Shown: positions 1 through 12,076, counted from the first letter of the stretch. The stretch: DNA of 64,000 bases from Todiramphus chloris collaris (GCA_025345505.1 JANVCC010000022.1:32463602-32527601); one strand, 5' to 3'. Notes: a model not told the origin generated them from the letters alone. Program-made: numbers and translations.

Positions 1-1439
1 ACCTGAGAGTGATTCAGGAGATCCCATCAGCCCGCTCCCATAACACCAAACAATTCCCTTGACTGACAAGCATAGAGCTGTAGCTAACAGTGAGTGAATC
101 GCGGCTGTCAGGACCCGGCATAATTCATGATGCCATTTGCTAGGGAGCGAGCTACTGCCGAGCTATTTATCACTCCTTCACGATGCTTCCCCCATTCCTT
201 CTGGATGGGGTTGACATGATTCACGAGCACCTGTAGCTGCTGAGCATGGGGCTGCAGGGAGCAAAGCCTCGGAGCTGGGCGGCCAGACATTGGTAGCCAG
301 ACAAATGGCTTTTCCAGCATGTGGACAGATAGTTAGAGCTTTTCAGACTCATAACAAAGGAAATGCATTCCTCCACTGACTCTCAGGAGTCATCAAGGTC
401 ACAGGAAAAGATGCCAGATCGAAAGCTGAGATGAAATTAAATATTTTTTTCTGTCCACCAAGAAATTTGTGCAGCTTTCATCAAATAATAAGTGAGCACT
501 TTGCTGGCAAGTCACAGATTTTTATCTTCACAAGGTTGCTAGCAGGTAAGACAGCGTTATTCTCTCCTGGTTTGGAGGGCAAAATGACACTTGGAGTGGC
601 ACAAAGAAGTGGCTGAGCTGGGAACAGACCCAAACCTCCTTCATTTCAGTGCAGTATCCTAGTCACCAGGCTGCTCTCACACAAACACTGTTAGTTAGGA
701 ACTTTCTAATCCACTGCAGGGTACATTCCGGTCGATATCCCCAACCATACATTTGCTCCAGGGTGGATATGTGTTACAAAGGCATGCCTTGGGTTTGTGA
801 AGAAAACTAAAATGTTACAAATGTAGTTTGGTCACATTTCCTGAAGTTGTACAGCTCCATGAAAGCAGACTTAACCCCAAGTACCAAAGTATGATATTCT
901 CTCCACATCAGAAATGAAAAGATGAAATTTGACAGTCCAGCTCAGGCAGGTGAACAACCCTGAAACCTACTTAACACCTACACAGAACTAATTTGACACA
1001 ACTGGATTTCCTTACACCACCTGCAGACACACGGCACTTTCCAAACTCATGGGGAGTTAGTTATCATTTGAGCTACGTGTCTTCTTCAGCAAGGAAGTGG
1101 AGCAATGCACTGGGTGACACTTGAAACGAGTCCAACTTATTCTGGGAAAAATATGGTTTATCCTGTGCTGAAACCAAATTCAGCATCATTTGTAAAGGAC
1201 CAAACTAGTCATTGCTCCTGATAATGACACCACAGATAGGACATCCAAGGAAAAATGTGACTTTATACATGACTAATCTGACAGTTCGTAGGTGACGTGG
1301 AGAGAGAGGGGATATTTATAGAAAGCTGATGGCATCTGTCCCCACACCTGGATGTGGCTCAGCACTTAAGGTGAGATGAGGTCCGGAGATGAACAGTAAA
1401 CACAGACCCTGAAGGCCACCTACGGCAGCCACCAATTTT
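1..1439. other. Non-coding flank; HEG1 intron 1 if the exon 1 call is right
   Basis: Ordinary AT-moderate sequence. No convincing coding exon, repeat or RNA gene was seen. Confidence 0.4.
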
Positions 1440-1752
1440 CCACCTGGGAAACATTTTGGCGGGTGTGTGAGTGTCGGCCATGCCCCTGGTACCCGCCAGC
1501 GCCTTCCTCAACTTCCTCTGTGAAGTTTCCACCGCTCGCCTTCAAGTCAATCCATGCAGCGACCACGCGTTTACAGTTTCCCACTCACGATTGCCATCCC
1601 GAACCTTCGCCCCATTGAAGGTTCCTCCTGTCTCCTCGAGGGGCTGGGCAAGGAAGGGTTCCCCGAGTGCCCTGGGATACCCACCCGCTCACCCCCCCCG
1701 CCCCTTGCCCAAACCCCAGCCCCGTGCCCCTGCCGGAGCGAGGGGCACTCAC

Positions 1753-1948
1753 CCGGGCTGCCGGCGTGTCCCGCGGCGGGCAGCGAGCAAGGACGGCAGA
1801 GGCGGCTTCGGGACGGAGGAGGAGGACGAGGAGAAGGAGGAGGAGGAGGAAGACGCCGCTGGGAAGCGAGGGGCGACGACCCGGCGGGCGGGAGCAGCCC
1901 CAGCCCCAGCAGCAGCAGCAGCAGCAGCAGGGTGCAAGCTGCCGGCAT
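1753..1948 (-). CDS. HEG1: Probable first coding exon of HEG1 (signal peptide), rest outside window
   Basis: ATG at 1948-1946 in a good context (GCC ATG C) opens a frame starting [20 protein letters not shown], then PAGSSPLASQRRLPPPP, a textbook signal peptide followed by a proline-rich stretch. The frame meets a strong donor, GG|GTGAGT (GT at 1752-1751), after 65 codons plus one base. HEG1, a heart-development type I membrane mucin-like receptor, lies next to SLC12A8 in mammals in the same orientation with its 5' end facing the SLC12A8 3' end. Its exon 1 likewise encodes a leucine-run signal peptide and Pro-rich segment. Sequence similarity alone is too low-complexity to prove it; the call rests on position, CpG island, start, signal peptide and donor. 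Confidence 0.5.
1814..1852. repeat. GGA/GAG trinucleotide tract
   Basis: Imperfect (GGA)n in the CpG island. Read on the minus strand in the HEG1-like frame it encodes the proline-rich run after the signal peptide. Confidence 0.8.
1907..1930. repeat. (CAG)8 / (CTG)8 trinucleotide repeat
   Basis: Eight perfect CAG units on the plus strand. On the minus strand they are eight CTG leucine codons forming the hydrophobic core of the putative HEG1 signal peptide. Confidence 0.9.
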
Positions 1949-2061
1949 GGCGCTGGGGGTGGATGGAGGGAGGGGGGCGGCGAGGGGGGGCGGTTGTTCA
2001 CATGCCCGGAGCGGGGCAATGAATAACCACGTAAATAGCCAATTTTAATTAATTCACCGTG

Positions 2062-2174
2062 CCCCCCCCCCCCCNNNNNNNNNNNNNNNNNNNNNNNNNN
2101 NNNNNNNNNNNNNNNNNNNNNNNNNNNNNNNNNNNNNNNNNNNNNNNNNNNNNNNNNNNNNNNNNNNNNNNNNN

Positions 2175-2210
<36 letters not shown>
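2062..2210. other. Assembly gap flanked by poly-C and poly-G
   Basis: 13 C (2062-2074), then exactly 100 N (2075-2174), then 36 G (2175-2210). The round gap length suggests an unknown-size placeholder. Open frames running through it (proline or glycine runs) are artefacts. Confidence 0.95.
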
Positions 2211-2445
2211 CGGGAGGGGAGGGGGGGCCGGCAGCGGCAGCAGCCTGCGGGCAAGTGCGGGCGCCCGAAAGTAAAAGGGCAGGAGGCGGAGGCTCCTCCT
2301 CGAGCCTGACATCACCCAGCCGCGGCTCGGCTCGGCACGGCCCGGCTCGGCACGGCGCCCCCCCGGCCCGGCCCGGCCCCGAGCGGCCGCCTCCTCCCGC
2401 CCTGCGCAGCCGTCGGGCCGCCCGCTCCTTCACCCGGTTGTGTGC

Positions 2446-2503
2446 ACTAATAATAATTATTATTATTAATAATTTTATTATTGTTGTTAATTATTATTAT
2501 TTC
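2446..2503. repeat. AT-only (TAA/TTA)n microsatellite with palindromic character
   Basis: Block of TAA/ATT/TTG units embedded abruptly in the GC-rich island; the two halves are partly self-complementary. Confidence 0.85.
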
Positions 2504-2621
2504 TGATGCATCGCCCGGCCTCGCCGGGCGAGCAGGAAAACCCCTTCCCCCCCTGCTCCGCAACCGCCCGGGAGGTGCTCCGGTGCCGCAGCGTTAGCGC
2601 TACCGCGTGTAAACGCGGACA

Positions 2622-2661
2622 GCGCGCAAGTCCCGCGGCCCGCGCGCAAGTCCCGCGGCCC
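2622..2661. repeat. 20-bp tandem duplication in the CpG island
   Basis: The unit CGCGCAAGTCCCGCGGCC plus CG occurs twice back to back. Confidence 0.85.
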
Positions 2662-2900
2662 GCGCAGCAGCCCCCCCAGCGCGAAGGCATTTCGCTCCCA
2701 AGGGCAGCGCTCCCGGGTTTCGTTTTGCAGGCCGCGGGCGCGGTGGGGATCAGGCCGAGAAAAGCCGGCTGCAGCGAGGACATCCCGCAGCCGCCTGTCC
2801 CAGCCCTGCCGGGGTCCCGCACACGGCTGCGGGGAATTCGGCTTCTGGAACGCTCCCGCGCTCGGTTTTGAGCTACGGGGAAACAAAGCCAGCGACCGAT

Positions 2901-5900
2901 AGAGTCCAGGGTCACGTCCCCGGCGGTGACCAATACAGCTTCTGAAGCGGATGAAAACCTGGCTGATTGTGGGCTGCTCTGCCGGACTGGAAAGTTTCTT
3001 TCCAGATGAGTGTGGTGAGCACTGGATAGCCCCAAACTGAATTCACATCGAGATCAAGTCCTTGCCAAATAGCTTCAAATCTTTTATTGGTTATAAAGCT
3101 AACCCACTCTCCTTTAAACAACAGCAGCGGTGAATTGGTGAATTTCCCAGCCTGGCTTGTACGGGAGGCAAAGGATTTCCCTTCATTGTTCTGAAATTCC
3201 CTTTCATAACTTCATGCTCCTGGTTCTGCAAGACAGCACACCCTGGAGCAGCGGGCCGGGCTTGTCGAGGCTGCTGCCATCCCACTCTGCCGGGTTTAGC
3301 ATCCCGAGCCGAGCTCTTCCTCCCCAGGGAACATAACCCCATGGCAGGGAGTCTCTGCCCTCTGAGCTGCTCCTGGGCCCTTTGCTTTTCCCTCGAGCCA
3401 TTTCAGAATCAGGCATCATCCCCACAAGCCATGCAGAACCCGACCTTTGAAAGGGGGTGGCAAGTAACAATACGGCACATCCTGGTACCTGCAGCCTCGG
3501 ACAAAACCCGGATCTGGTCCACAGCCCCCCAGTCGCTGTTTCTCCCGTCACCAAAAGCAAAAGTCGATGGCTGACACAAACTTTCCTGAAAGCCTCTTTC
3601 CCCCCAAAAGGTGGCACTGATGAGCCCACACCAGCACGTTAATGACCTCAGCTTTACACAGACGCAGGGCTACGTCTCTCCTGCTCCTGTGCTTTTCTCC
3701 CAGCGTGCGGGTGCTGCCTGCACCTTCCCACACAGCTCAGCTAACCACCATCACCTTGGTGATCGAGCACATTTCGAAATCTCCACTCTGACACTTGCAT
3801 AATCATAGATGAAAGCCCTGGAAAAGGCAGCCCTTTGAGGCACCCCTCTGTCAACCCGTTCTTTATGCTACTCCCTACAACTTTTGGTATCTTCTTGCTT
3901 CAAATTTGCTTGAACTCAAGAAACAAGTCAAGCTAGTGGCAGTTTGAGAAGTACTACAAGTTAGGAAATGAAGCACAAACAAATCACAATGACACTTTAA
4001 TTACACAAGTAAACATCCCAGTCCTGGCAAAGGGGGACATCCGAGTGACCCAGAAACCACAAGCAGCTACCACCAAGGTGCATGATATCCAACAGGATAT
4101 CCTTAAGCTCCTTCAGTCTATGTCAATGTACCTATACATTCTTTATGGATTAGGTTGTGTAAAAGCTTCCTTATTAAGTAGAAAGACCAATGCACAACTA
4201 AGTAATGTACCATCATGGGACTGAGTTAAAGCTCAGATGAAGATCTATGAATTATTTTGATTCTTTGGGAGATTGCTCAGGGAACGTAGAGAGGCAGCTC
4301 AAATACTTGGGGAATAACTTTATACGTGAGATGCAGAACTCCATGTTACCAATTCCTAAGACAGTAAGTAATATTAGTAATAATTAGGGTCCTTCAGAAA
4401 GTTTTGTTAGTCCCTGGAACAAAAGTCTTGCCAACAAGCAAACCTGACACTTCCCTACATCCTTTGACTACACCATACAGGTGAGGCAGCAGGGCCGGAA
4501 AAACATCTCTGAGGTCAGCCGTACATCATCAGGGCTGCATGGGGCAAGTCAAAGCCAAACCCAGCCCTGATGTGAAACGGATGCTCTCGTGTCCACTCAT
4601 TCTGAAGGGCTTTAACATCGAGCCTACAGCTCTCATCCCTTTCCCCCCACATTTCGCAAGAGACTTCTCCAACGTCTAAGTCACGCAGCAGCTCCCTGCT
4701 CTTACTGCATCCTCCTAAGCTGCAAACTGATCCAGCAGGAAGCATGGTATCAAATGCTTTTCCAAAAAAACTCAATAAATTCTTCCTACTGTTTTACTCA
4801 ACAGGCACATCGAGAGCAGCAGCAGAAGCAGGAAAACACAAAACAAATGTTGCTGTAACAGCAACCCGTGTCTGTATCAAATGGCTCCAATCTCCCTGTG
4901 CCCCTGTGGTGCATCCATAGTGTGACCCATGGAGCTGTGAGCAGTGAAGACTTGGATTAACCCCTTCTAGGGAGGAACAGCTAACGCCCTCTCCCAAATT
5001 GCCATCAAACCTGCCCAAGCTGACATAATGCTGCATTTCTGAACCAGATGGGGCATTTGTGACCGTGAGGACTGTATGCCCAGCCATCACCAGCAAACAC
5101 CAGCCAAAGGGCCCTGTGCTGCCCTTGAACTGGGCACATCCCAGCAGAGCTTGATCTAGGTAGGAAAACACACCACCAGCCCAGCTGACCATCTGACACA
5201 CATGGCAGCACTGGGGCTGCTCCTTTCACCAGCCCCAGCTGGGACAAAAGTCCCCCAGTGTGAACCCGTGCATTTAAACCAGCATTTAACATCAGAAAAT
5301 AATTTCTCTCCTCTCTCCATCACGGTTCCAGTCACAAGCAGCACATTAGTCACAAGCACCTGGAAAGGAAACACTGATATTCAGGCAGTTTTAGACTTCC
5401 CAAACACAATCCCTTCCCCCCACAGGTGCCTATTTTGCCAAGGTTCAGTGGCTGTAAATTTAAGGCTACTGTGTTTTCCTGCCATGTTATTTTATTCCTA
5501 CTTTCACCACTCTGAAGGAACACCGCTGCACCAAAGAAATCAATTTATGACTGATATTTTTGAGCTCCAGCTCCAGCAGACATATGAAAAAATGGAGGAA
5601 AAAAAAAAAAAATCTCACCTTTTTTTTAGTTGCATTTTTTTTCATCCATTGGGACTGCAGAGGGTAGAGCGTGCTGGGGTTAGCACCCCTGCCACTCACA
5701 TACCACTTTAGACACCTTCCTGGGAGGCTAGGGAAGAAGCATCAGTGGTAGGAGGAGGATGGATGCCTGCAGCAGGATGAAGGTGGCTGCATGGAGCGTG
5801 AGAGCTCAGCAAAGGCCACCGGCACTTGGCTTTTCCTCACATGGGCCCGGATTTGTTTATCCCCATGGCACAACTGCACGCTCTGCTGCTGCATCCCGCT

Positions 5901-7112
5901 AATCATCGTTACAGGGCAGCTCTGGGCTGTGGGCTGCTCCCCTCGCTCCTTCAGAGCACAAAACTAATAGGAGATTTAAATGCATGAAATCGTGCCTGAG
6001 GAATTGGAAGGGCCGGGCAAACCCTAATGTAAATGCCACTGCATCCTCCTGGAAGACAGTGTGACCTCAAACATCTCCCTGAATTATGTATAAAATACAT
6101 TTAACACTTCCATCGGAAAGCAACCAGCACATTGAACACACACAGGAGTTAAAATTAACCAACTGACCAACCAAAAACCTCATCAACACAGGAAGCCTCT
6201 AACAGAACTATATAAAACATGATCCTTGAGGTCCCTCCCAACCTGGTATGCTATTCCATGATTGATATTACAAGCTGATTAAATGAATTCCACCCATCAC
6301 TTTGTTTGGGGGGAGGAAAAACATAGTCTGTTTTTATTTCACCTTGTTTTCCCCTCTCCAGAGAGAGAGAGGCTGGAGACACATGATCAAATTTGACCAG
6401 TTCTGCATTGTTTTGGCTTGAAATCACCAAAACCTACAGGATTCTCTACAGAGGAGGCATCTCTGTAGCACTTTGTCAGGATTACACTGACCAGTCCCTT
6501 CTCCCTGGTTCTATAGAAGCCTTTCCTGCCCTAGCCAATGTCATGAAATTTCTGCAGCTCCCTTGAAACTCGGCCCAGATCTGTCCAAAACTTGGATCAG
6601 GCTCATAAACCCCAGACAAGTTTTAAGCTGATGATGAATTAAGGTACAAAGTGAATGTTTTCTACTCCTGGAATTTGTTATTAAAAGTCCTGAGTTTTCG
6701 AAGTGGACAGATAGTTCCTAACTGAGTAATTAATTACCTTCCCCATCTCCTCTCAATGCTGTAAGCCATCCATTAATGGATCCAAATTATACAAAAGGCA
6801 CCTACCTGACCATTTTTCTTGGTATTTTAGGGGTGGTGGTATTTTATTGATTTATCTTCACAAGCAGGGCTTGACTTATACCTCTGCTTGAAGCAGTTTG
6901 TTCCAGAGACTTGACATTTGGAGGACAGACACAGGTCTGGTGATCTTGTCTCATCCCTCACAGAAAAACGCACAACAAATTAAAATGACATTGCAGTTTG
7001 AATCCTGTCACTGGAAATAAATCCCATATTTTCTGGGGGATGGGGTGGAAAGCCAGCCATTTAAACCTGGCTGGGAAGAAGTAATTCTAAATTTCTGATT
7101 CGTGTCTTTTAG
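2901..7112. other. Intergenic region, HEG1 side
   Basis: No convincing exon on either strand. Apart from the CR1 tail at about 6.2 kb and A/T runs near 5600, I see no recognisable element. Confidence 0.4.
6212..6272 (+). mobile_element. CR1 LINE 3'-tail fragment
   Basis: The stretch 'gatccttgaggtccctcccaacctgg' followed by 'attccatgatt' matches the conserved CR1 3' end and its ATTCTATG-type tail. It is a very short relic. Confidence 0.6.
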
Positions 7113-7264
7113 GACCGTTTTCAGCCAGCTCCGGTTTGGAGCGCGTTAAGAAAAACCCGGCCATTTCAGAGCTGAGCAAAACACTGCACAGCAGCACCCT
7201 TAAAATCCAGAAAGAAGCTCCTGCCAAAGTTTACAAGCAACATTTGGACCGAATAAAGCTACAG
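7113..7264 (+). CDS. Unidentified exon-like block on the plus strand
   Basis: The acceptor TTCGTGTCTTTTAG at 7099-7112 is followed by 152 nt with an open frame (phase 1 in, phase 0 out), ending CTACAG|GTGTGT. The translation starts GPFSASSGLERVKKNPAISE and contains LSKTLHSSTLKIQKEAP and AKVYKQHLDRIKLQ. It is basic, looks helical, and its composition resembles real protein rather than chance translation. I do not recognise the family. It lies opposite in strand to both flanking genes, between SLC12A8 and the CpG island. It could be one exon of an uncharacterised gene, a lone pseudogene exon, or chance. Confidence 0.35.
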
Positions 7265-10200
7265 GTGTGTTCCTTGACTGCTGTGTTTCTGGGAGTGTGC
7301 CTGTGCTTCCATTCACTCTCACACGAGGCGGGCAAATCCCAGGAACTGGGGGGTATGTGCATGGAAACAATGTCAAAAAAGCCACAAGAAGCAAAAGGTG
7401 GAAAGGGAAGGAGCATCTCTTGTGATATATGGGTTTTAAAGTTATTTATTTCTAGCCTGCAGTTTGCTGCTGGAGCCTCTTGTCCATAGTTTTTAAGGCT
7501 ATTACTGCTGAGGTCTCACCTCATTTCAGGTTTAAGTGATGCGACATGAAATCTGGGTCTCAGCCACACCACTGTGGAATATAAGCAAGTCCATCATATG
7601 CCTCTTTTATATGAAGTCAGCAGATCTATAGGTTATCTACAAATTTTTCTTTCTTTTATCCCAGTAATTGCCTTTTCTAAAATTGACCAGGCAAGAGCAA
7701 TAATTCCAATAATCTTGGGTTTCCACTAACTTAAATGTTAATCCTAGTCTGGCTCCTGTGATTTAGCAATCTCTTCCAACCTTGCAGGTGTAAGTATGGA
7801 TACTGTTGAAGAAACTCTGCCTGTCTGAACCAGGAACTAGATGATCTTTAAGATCCCTTCCATGGGCAAGAGCATACCAGCTCATGGGGCACAGAGAGAC
7901 CCCCATGCCTAAATTCAGTTATGCACTGAAGCTTCATTTCATATTTTGTCATCATTCTTTGCTACTTCAACACTGTGGTAACAACTATCTCCTATGAAAT
8001 AGTGACCATGGCATGTGTGTGATATTTTTGGACACCACACACAACAAAGCCCATCCAGGGAAACTCAAAGCTGATCAAAAGAAAGCCAAGAGGAGAGAAA
8101 AAAAATACAGACTTGAGCTAAGCTATGGATTGAAGGAACTGGGTTCTCACCATGCAGGCTCATAATGGGACACACAGGCAGATCCAGGGAGATGATGACA
8201 GTTTACACCAAGGAGCTGTCTCTTAATGCCAATATCACAATAAAATGACACTTTTCTCCTGCCCATTCTTATTCTTGACTATTTGTGCTGCAAGTTTTTT
8301 TGAGGCAGAAGATTCTGAGTTCCAGACCTCTTTAGTACTGTGGGATCACAAACACAGCATGAGTTTCTAGGCAATACTGCAAAGCAAGTAATGAAATATT
8401 TATCCTCCACTGCCTTCTGGGCTCACATGCTCTGCAAAGGAAGCTGTCAAAACTACAGCCACTAATTCTACAGTCAGAGTCTTCAAAAGAAACCAAAATT
8501 GAGCTGTTATATCTCGAAAAAAAAATGTTCTCACACCTTGACCCATCAAAAAACATTTTCATTTCTTACATAATAGTTAAAAAACCAAATCTCCAACTGA
8601 AAGTAATTACAGATGGTAACAAAGGTTACACGGCTTAGAAGATCAGAGGGTCTTTTCATAATGACATTAACCAAGCTGCAACCTATATGGGATATATCAT
8701 TCTCAAAGTTGAGTCCAAAATCCATCTTCAGTGAACCTGACACTTCATGAAAGCCACAGCATCTGGAGTCACAGCCTGGCTCCTGGGGAGCAGTGTGAAA
8801 GCAGCACATTCCCACTCACCCCAGCAATCCCCACCCACAATTGTTCCCTTCAACCACTGAACGTGAAGCTGAATTCCTACCCCTAATTTCAGTTATTTTT
8901 TCAGAATGCTACAGAAGCTATAGACGTGTTTTACATGACATTCTGATCTTCGGCAACACAACTGCTTTTTCTTACTCATTGGAAAAGCTTCCTTGACGTG
9001 CAAAGCCCTGCATACCCTTAGAGCCTGTACTCATCTATTCTCCAACACTACCGAGTCTGTGGGGTTATCGGTGCTAAAAAAAGGCTTCCCTCCACTCTTA
9101 TCATGCCAGAGCTCACACTCTGGGAAAGATCAGCACGTCCCTTTTCAACAATTAAACAGGAAAGTTGTTCTACTCATAACCTATAATGGTAGCAAGGAAA
9201 GCAGCCCCATGCAACGTGTTCTTCCCCTGCAAACAGGAGGGGAGGAAGGGACCAGATGGCTGTACTTACCAGGTGGCAGAGGGAGCTGTGCTTCCTGCTG
9301 TGCTGCTGGTGCCAGCGGAGGAGGTGGCAGAGTCTCTCCAGCAGCAGCACACAGAGCCCAAATACTAGAACCCCCTGGCACAACATGCTCTGCAGAGCAT
9401 CTCCTCTGCTGCCAGGTCCCAGTCACAGCTATTGCCACCTGCCACTACCTTTTTTTGGAACTATCAAGGCACAACCCATCCGTGCAGCCCAGAGCCCTCC
9501 GGCCAGCCTCTCACTGAGCCCCTGTGTGGCACGGTGCCTTCCTTCGGCAGCCAGCAGAGGCTTTGACGGTGGGCAAACACAACCAGAGCTCTTCCAGAGG
9601 ATGTTCAGGTGGAAAGGGCTGATGGAGCTAAGGGGGCAGGACAGTGGTGGCAGGGGAAGAGGACAGCTGCTGCAGACTTAGCTGAAAGAAAAGCTATGGG
9701 GCACCTTCCCAGTACTGCTAGACCAGGGGAGAAGTTGCTTGCATTTCTGGCTCATCACATCCCAGTTTTGGGGATAAGCAGGGACCGTGGTGTTGGAGAG
9801 GCAAACACTCCTCACCCCCAAGTCATCTGGCTTCAACCAGCACAGCTCCTTGGTGAGGGGCCAAGGGACCTTCCTCCTTCTCTGGATTCTCCTGATTATT
9901 GTCTTATTTTAAGAAGGTAAGTAAATTGTTTAGGAGCTAACAAAGAAGTTAACCCATGAATTTCGGACCATTAATCACTTCATGCCACACTCTGTGGTTT
10001 TCTTTTGTTTCAGCTGAGAAACACAGGGCTGGGTAACTCCCCTCTTGGAAGGGAAGGCAGCCCATAATATTTTGATACAACATGACTTCATGAAATATAA
10101 GATCTTACAGCAATGACATTATAGCTGTGTATCAAACTGTAACAGGGGATAACGCAGCACCACAGTGGATCAGCACCAAGGAGTGTTAGAAGTTTGCATA

Positions 10201-10705
10201 ACAGCAGTACATGTCAAGGTCAAGGATGCTACAAACACAGGGAGGGCTCTCTGGAGCCACTGGTACCCAGGGAAAGCTTCAACATGGAGCCACATCCCCA
10301 CTACAGGTCCAGACTGTTTGGAAACAAGAGGCAAAAGGCAACGAAAGGAAAGAACCCTGGAAGGAGCATTTCCAACACAGAACAACTGACTTGAGGTGGC
10401 TCAGAGCTGGCCACACAAGCCTCTGTTGTGATAATTAATGTTAAAATAACTTTGTAAAGGACTTGTGACCTTGAAAAATGAATATGCTTTCTGCAGTGTG
10501 CCAAGATTGCTCTCTTCTTCATCTCAGTAGAAAGCCTCCTCTGTTTTCCTCTGTAAGAAAACTGGAAGAGACAAAGCTGCAGTCGGCCAGACCATGAGAT
10601 GGGACAGGAGGTCCCCACATCTGGTAATGCCAGGGCACCGTGTGCTGGCAAGCAGAACAGTGCTCAAAGGCATCGAGTGCACCCACAGCAAGCACAGAGA
10701 GGAGT
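7265..10705. other. Intergenic region between the plus-strand block and the SLC12A8 3' end
   Basis: No second plus-strand exon could be convincingly joined to the block at 7.1 kb. A weak CR1-like patch lies near 7834-7862. Nothing else recognised. Confidence 0.4.
7826..7865 (+). mobile_element. Possible degraded CR1 3' fragment
   Basis: The sequence around 'aactagatgatctttaagat' followed by 'cccttcca' resembles the CR1 3'-terminal motif but is isolated and lacks the tail repeat. Confidence 0.3.
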
Positions 10706-11910
10706 TCCTCGTGTCTCAAGCTTTTATTGCACAGAAGGAGAAATAAATAATCTACAGGCTGAAATGATCAAGAGATGAAAGGAAGTGAAAGGCAGTGATT
10801 TCCCCCTCCTTTCAGCATCAGAACTGATTTGTGTTGATGGGGCTTGCCTCAAGGCAGAGCTCTCCCTCCCATCTCCCCAGGTCTTTGACAGGACCACTGC
10901 CTGCAGGCAGGACAGCACTCATTGGACAGGTTTTTCCCTGGGGAGTAGAACCAACAGTCATGAGCTGTCCATGTAAAACCTCTCCCTGCTCCACAGCCAC
11001 TGCCCACCAACCCTAAGGTCTGTGCAGGAAACCTTGCAGTGTCCCCCATGAACCTCCCACATCCCAGATAATGTCAGCAGGAGAAGCAGCTCCTTGTGGG
11101 AGCTCACTATGGGATGGGCTTTATGCAATATAAGCAAAGATGGGGCTAAATGTATTTGTTAAGGCATTTCTTAATCATCTGTCCCTCTATTTGGACCAAG
11201 CTATGTTGTTGGGTCCCAGGTTTCACATCAGAAAGGATGTGGGAAATCACTGGCAACAGCTTCTAAGACATCATTTCACAGTTTCACAGTAGAGGTCATT
11301 ATACTGCATTACTGCATTTAAATGTGTGGGTTTGATTCTAGTTGTGAATACATTTCATAATCTTCTTGCACTTGCCACTGATTCTGGCCTACTGTCTAAT
11401 GCCTTAAAGTACTTGCTAAGACCTTGGTAATTGAAATGCTGAGGTAGAAAATTACTGTATTACAAGCAGGCCAAGAGGAGAAGTGAATTGACCTGGAAGG
11501 TCACATCCATCCACGGGGCACTGGCTACTGCTGCTGAGGTCACCACACCCAGGCACAAGGTGTCCCTACTCACCCAGAGGACATTTGAAGCGGGGTGTTG
11601 TAAGCTTTTATAGCAGTGACAGTCTTCAGAGCTCAACAGTGCTTCTAATTGAATTCTTTAAAAGGATCATATTGTCCTCAGTAACTCGTCACTTCCCTGG
11701 ACTGGCCCTTTCATTTGCATATTTTCCCACATTTTGGATAAGATTTGAAACCCGTCAATGTTCAGGTTTGCATAAGTAAGCAAACCTCAAATATATAAAT
11801 AACTATTCACATCCTTCTCATATATATTCAAGTATTTCACAAGGCACAGTGGCAGCCATTAGCACTTCTAAATGCTTTTTGAAGTAACGGCTTGATTTTT
11901 AATGTGCCCT
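10706..11910 (-). other. SLC12A8: Probable SLC12A8 3' UTR
   Basis: Non-coding stretch from the TAA stop to the first convincing AATAAA on the minus strand. No repeat was recognised in it. The extent is inferred only from the poly(A) signal position. Confidence 0.5.
10723..10728 (-). promoter_or_regulatory. Candidate polyadenylation signal AATAAA
   Basis: Minus-strand reading is GTGCAATAAAAGCTTGAG, followed within about 40 nt by the GT-rich stretch TGTGCTTGCTGTGGGTGC. This is a typical signal plus downstream element, about 1.2 kb after the SLC12A8 stop. ATTAAA 10-20 nt after the stop looks too close to be the main site. Confidence 0.5.
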
Positions 11911-12076
11911 TTACTGGAATTGATTCCCAAATTCCTCTCTGCTGATAAGTGAGGACTGGTGATAGCGGTCCCGTGAGGCAAAGTCTGCATTCTCCTCGGT
12001 GAGCTGCGTGGTCTCCATGCCAACTGTTGCAAAGGATGGTGTCACCACGATCTGCTCCTTGGGAAATGGCCTTCTC
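11911..12076 (-). CDS. SLC12A8: SLC12A8 coding exon 13 and stop codon
   Basis: 166 nt including the TAA stop (11913-11911). The acceptor is TGTTTACAG before GAGAAGG. It encodes [38 protein letters not shown] and a tail ending EEFGNQFQ. The [17 protein letters not shown] core is the conserved C-terminus of SLC12A8. The last few residues differ from the mammalian end. Confidence 0.94.

Larger units (their letters stand above)
1440..2900. promoter_or_regulatory. CpG island (probable HEG1 promoter)
   Basis: GC-rich and CpG-dense sequence with many GC boxes, e.g. repeated CGGCTCGGCACGGC near 2322-2355 and GGCCCGGCCCGGCCCC near 2362-2380. It is the only clear CpG island in the window and covers the putative HEG1 exon 1. 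An N gap and an AT-only trinucleotide block interrupt it. It could also fire divergently on the plus strand, towards the exon-like block at 7.1 kb. Confidence 0.7.

Noticed and set aside
1471-2048. Plus-strand frames of 164-183 codons in the CpG island (poly-Glu, poly-Ala)
   Set aside because: Low-complexity translation of triplet repeats; typical of CpG islands, and the minus-strand frame has a better start, signal peptide and donor.
1585-2433. Proline- or glycine-rich open frames crossing the N gap (both strands)
   Set aside because: They are produced by homopolymer C/G and N bases, with no splice or start logic.
3797-3850. CR1-tail-like words ('aatcatagatgaaagccctggaaaaggc')
   Set aside because: Too short and diverged to separate from chance.
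5202-5711. 169-codon plus-strand open frame
   Set aside because: No recognisable domain, non-coding composition, and an A-run in the middle; likely chance.
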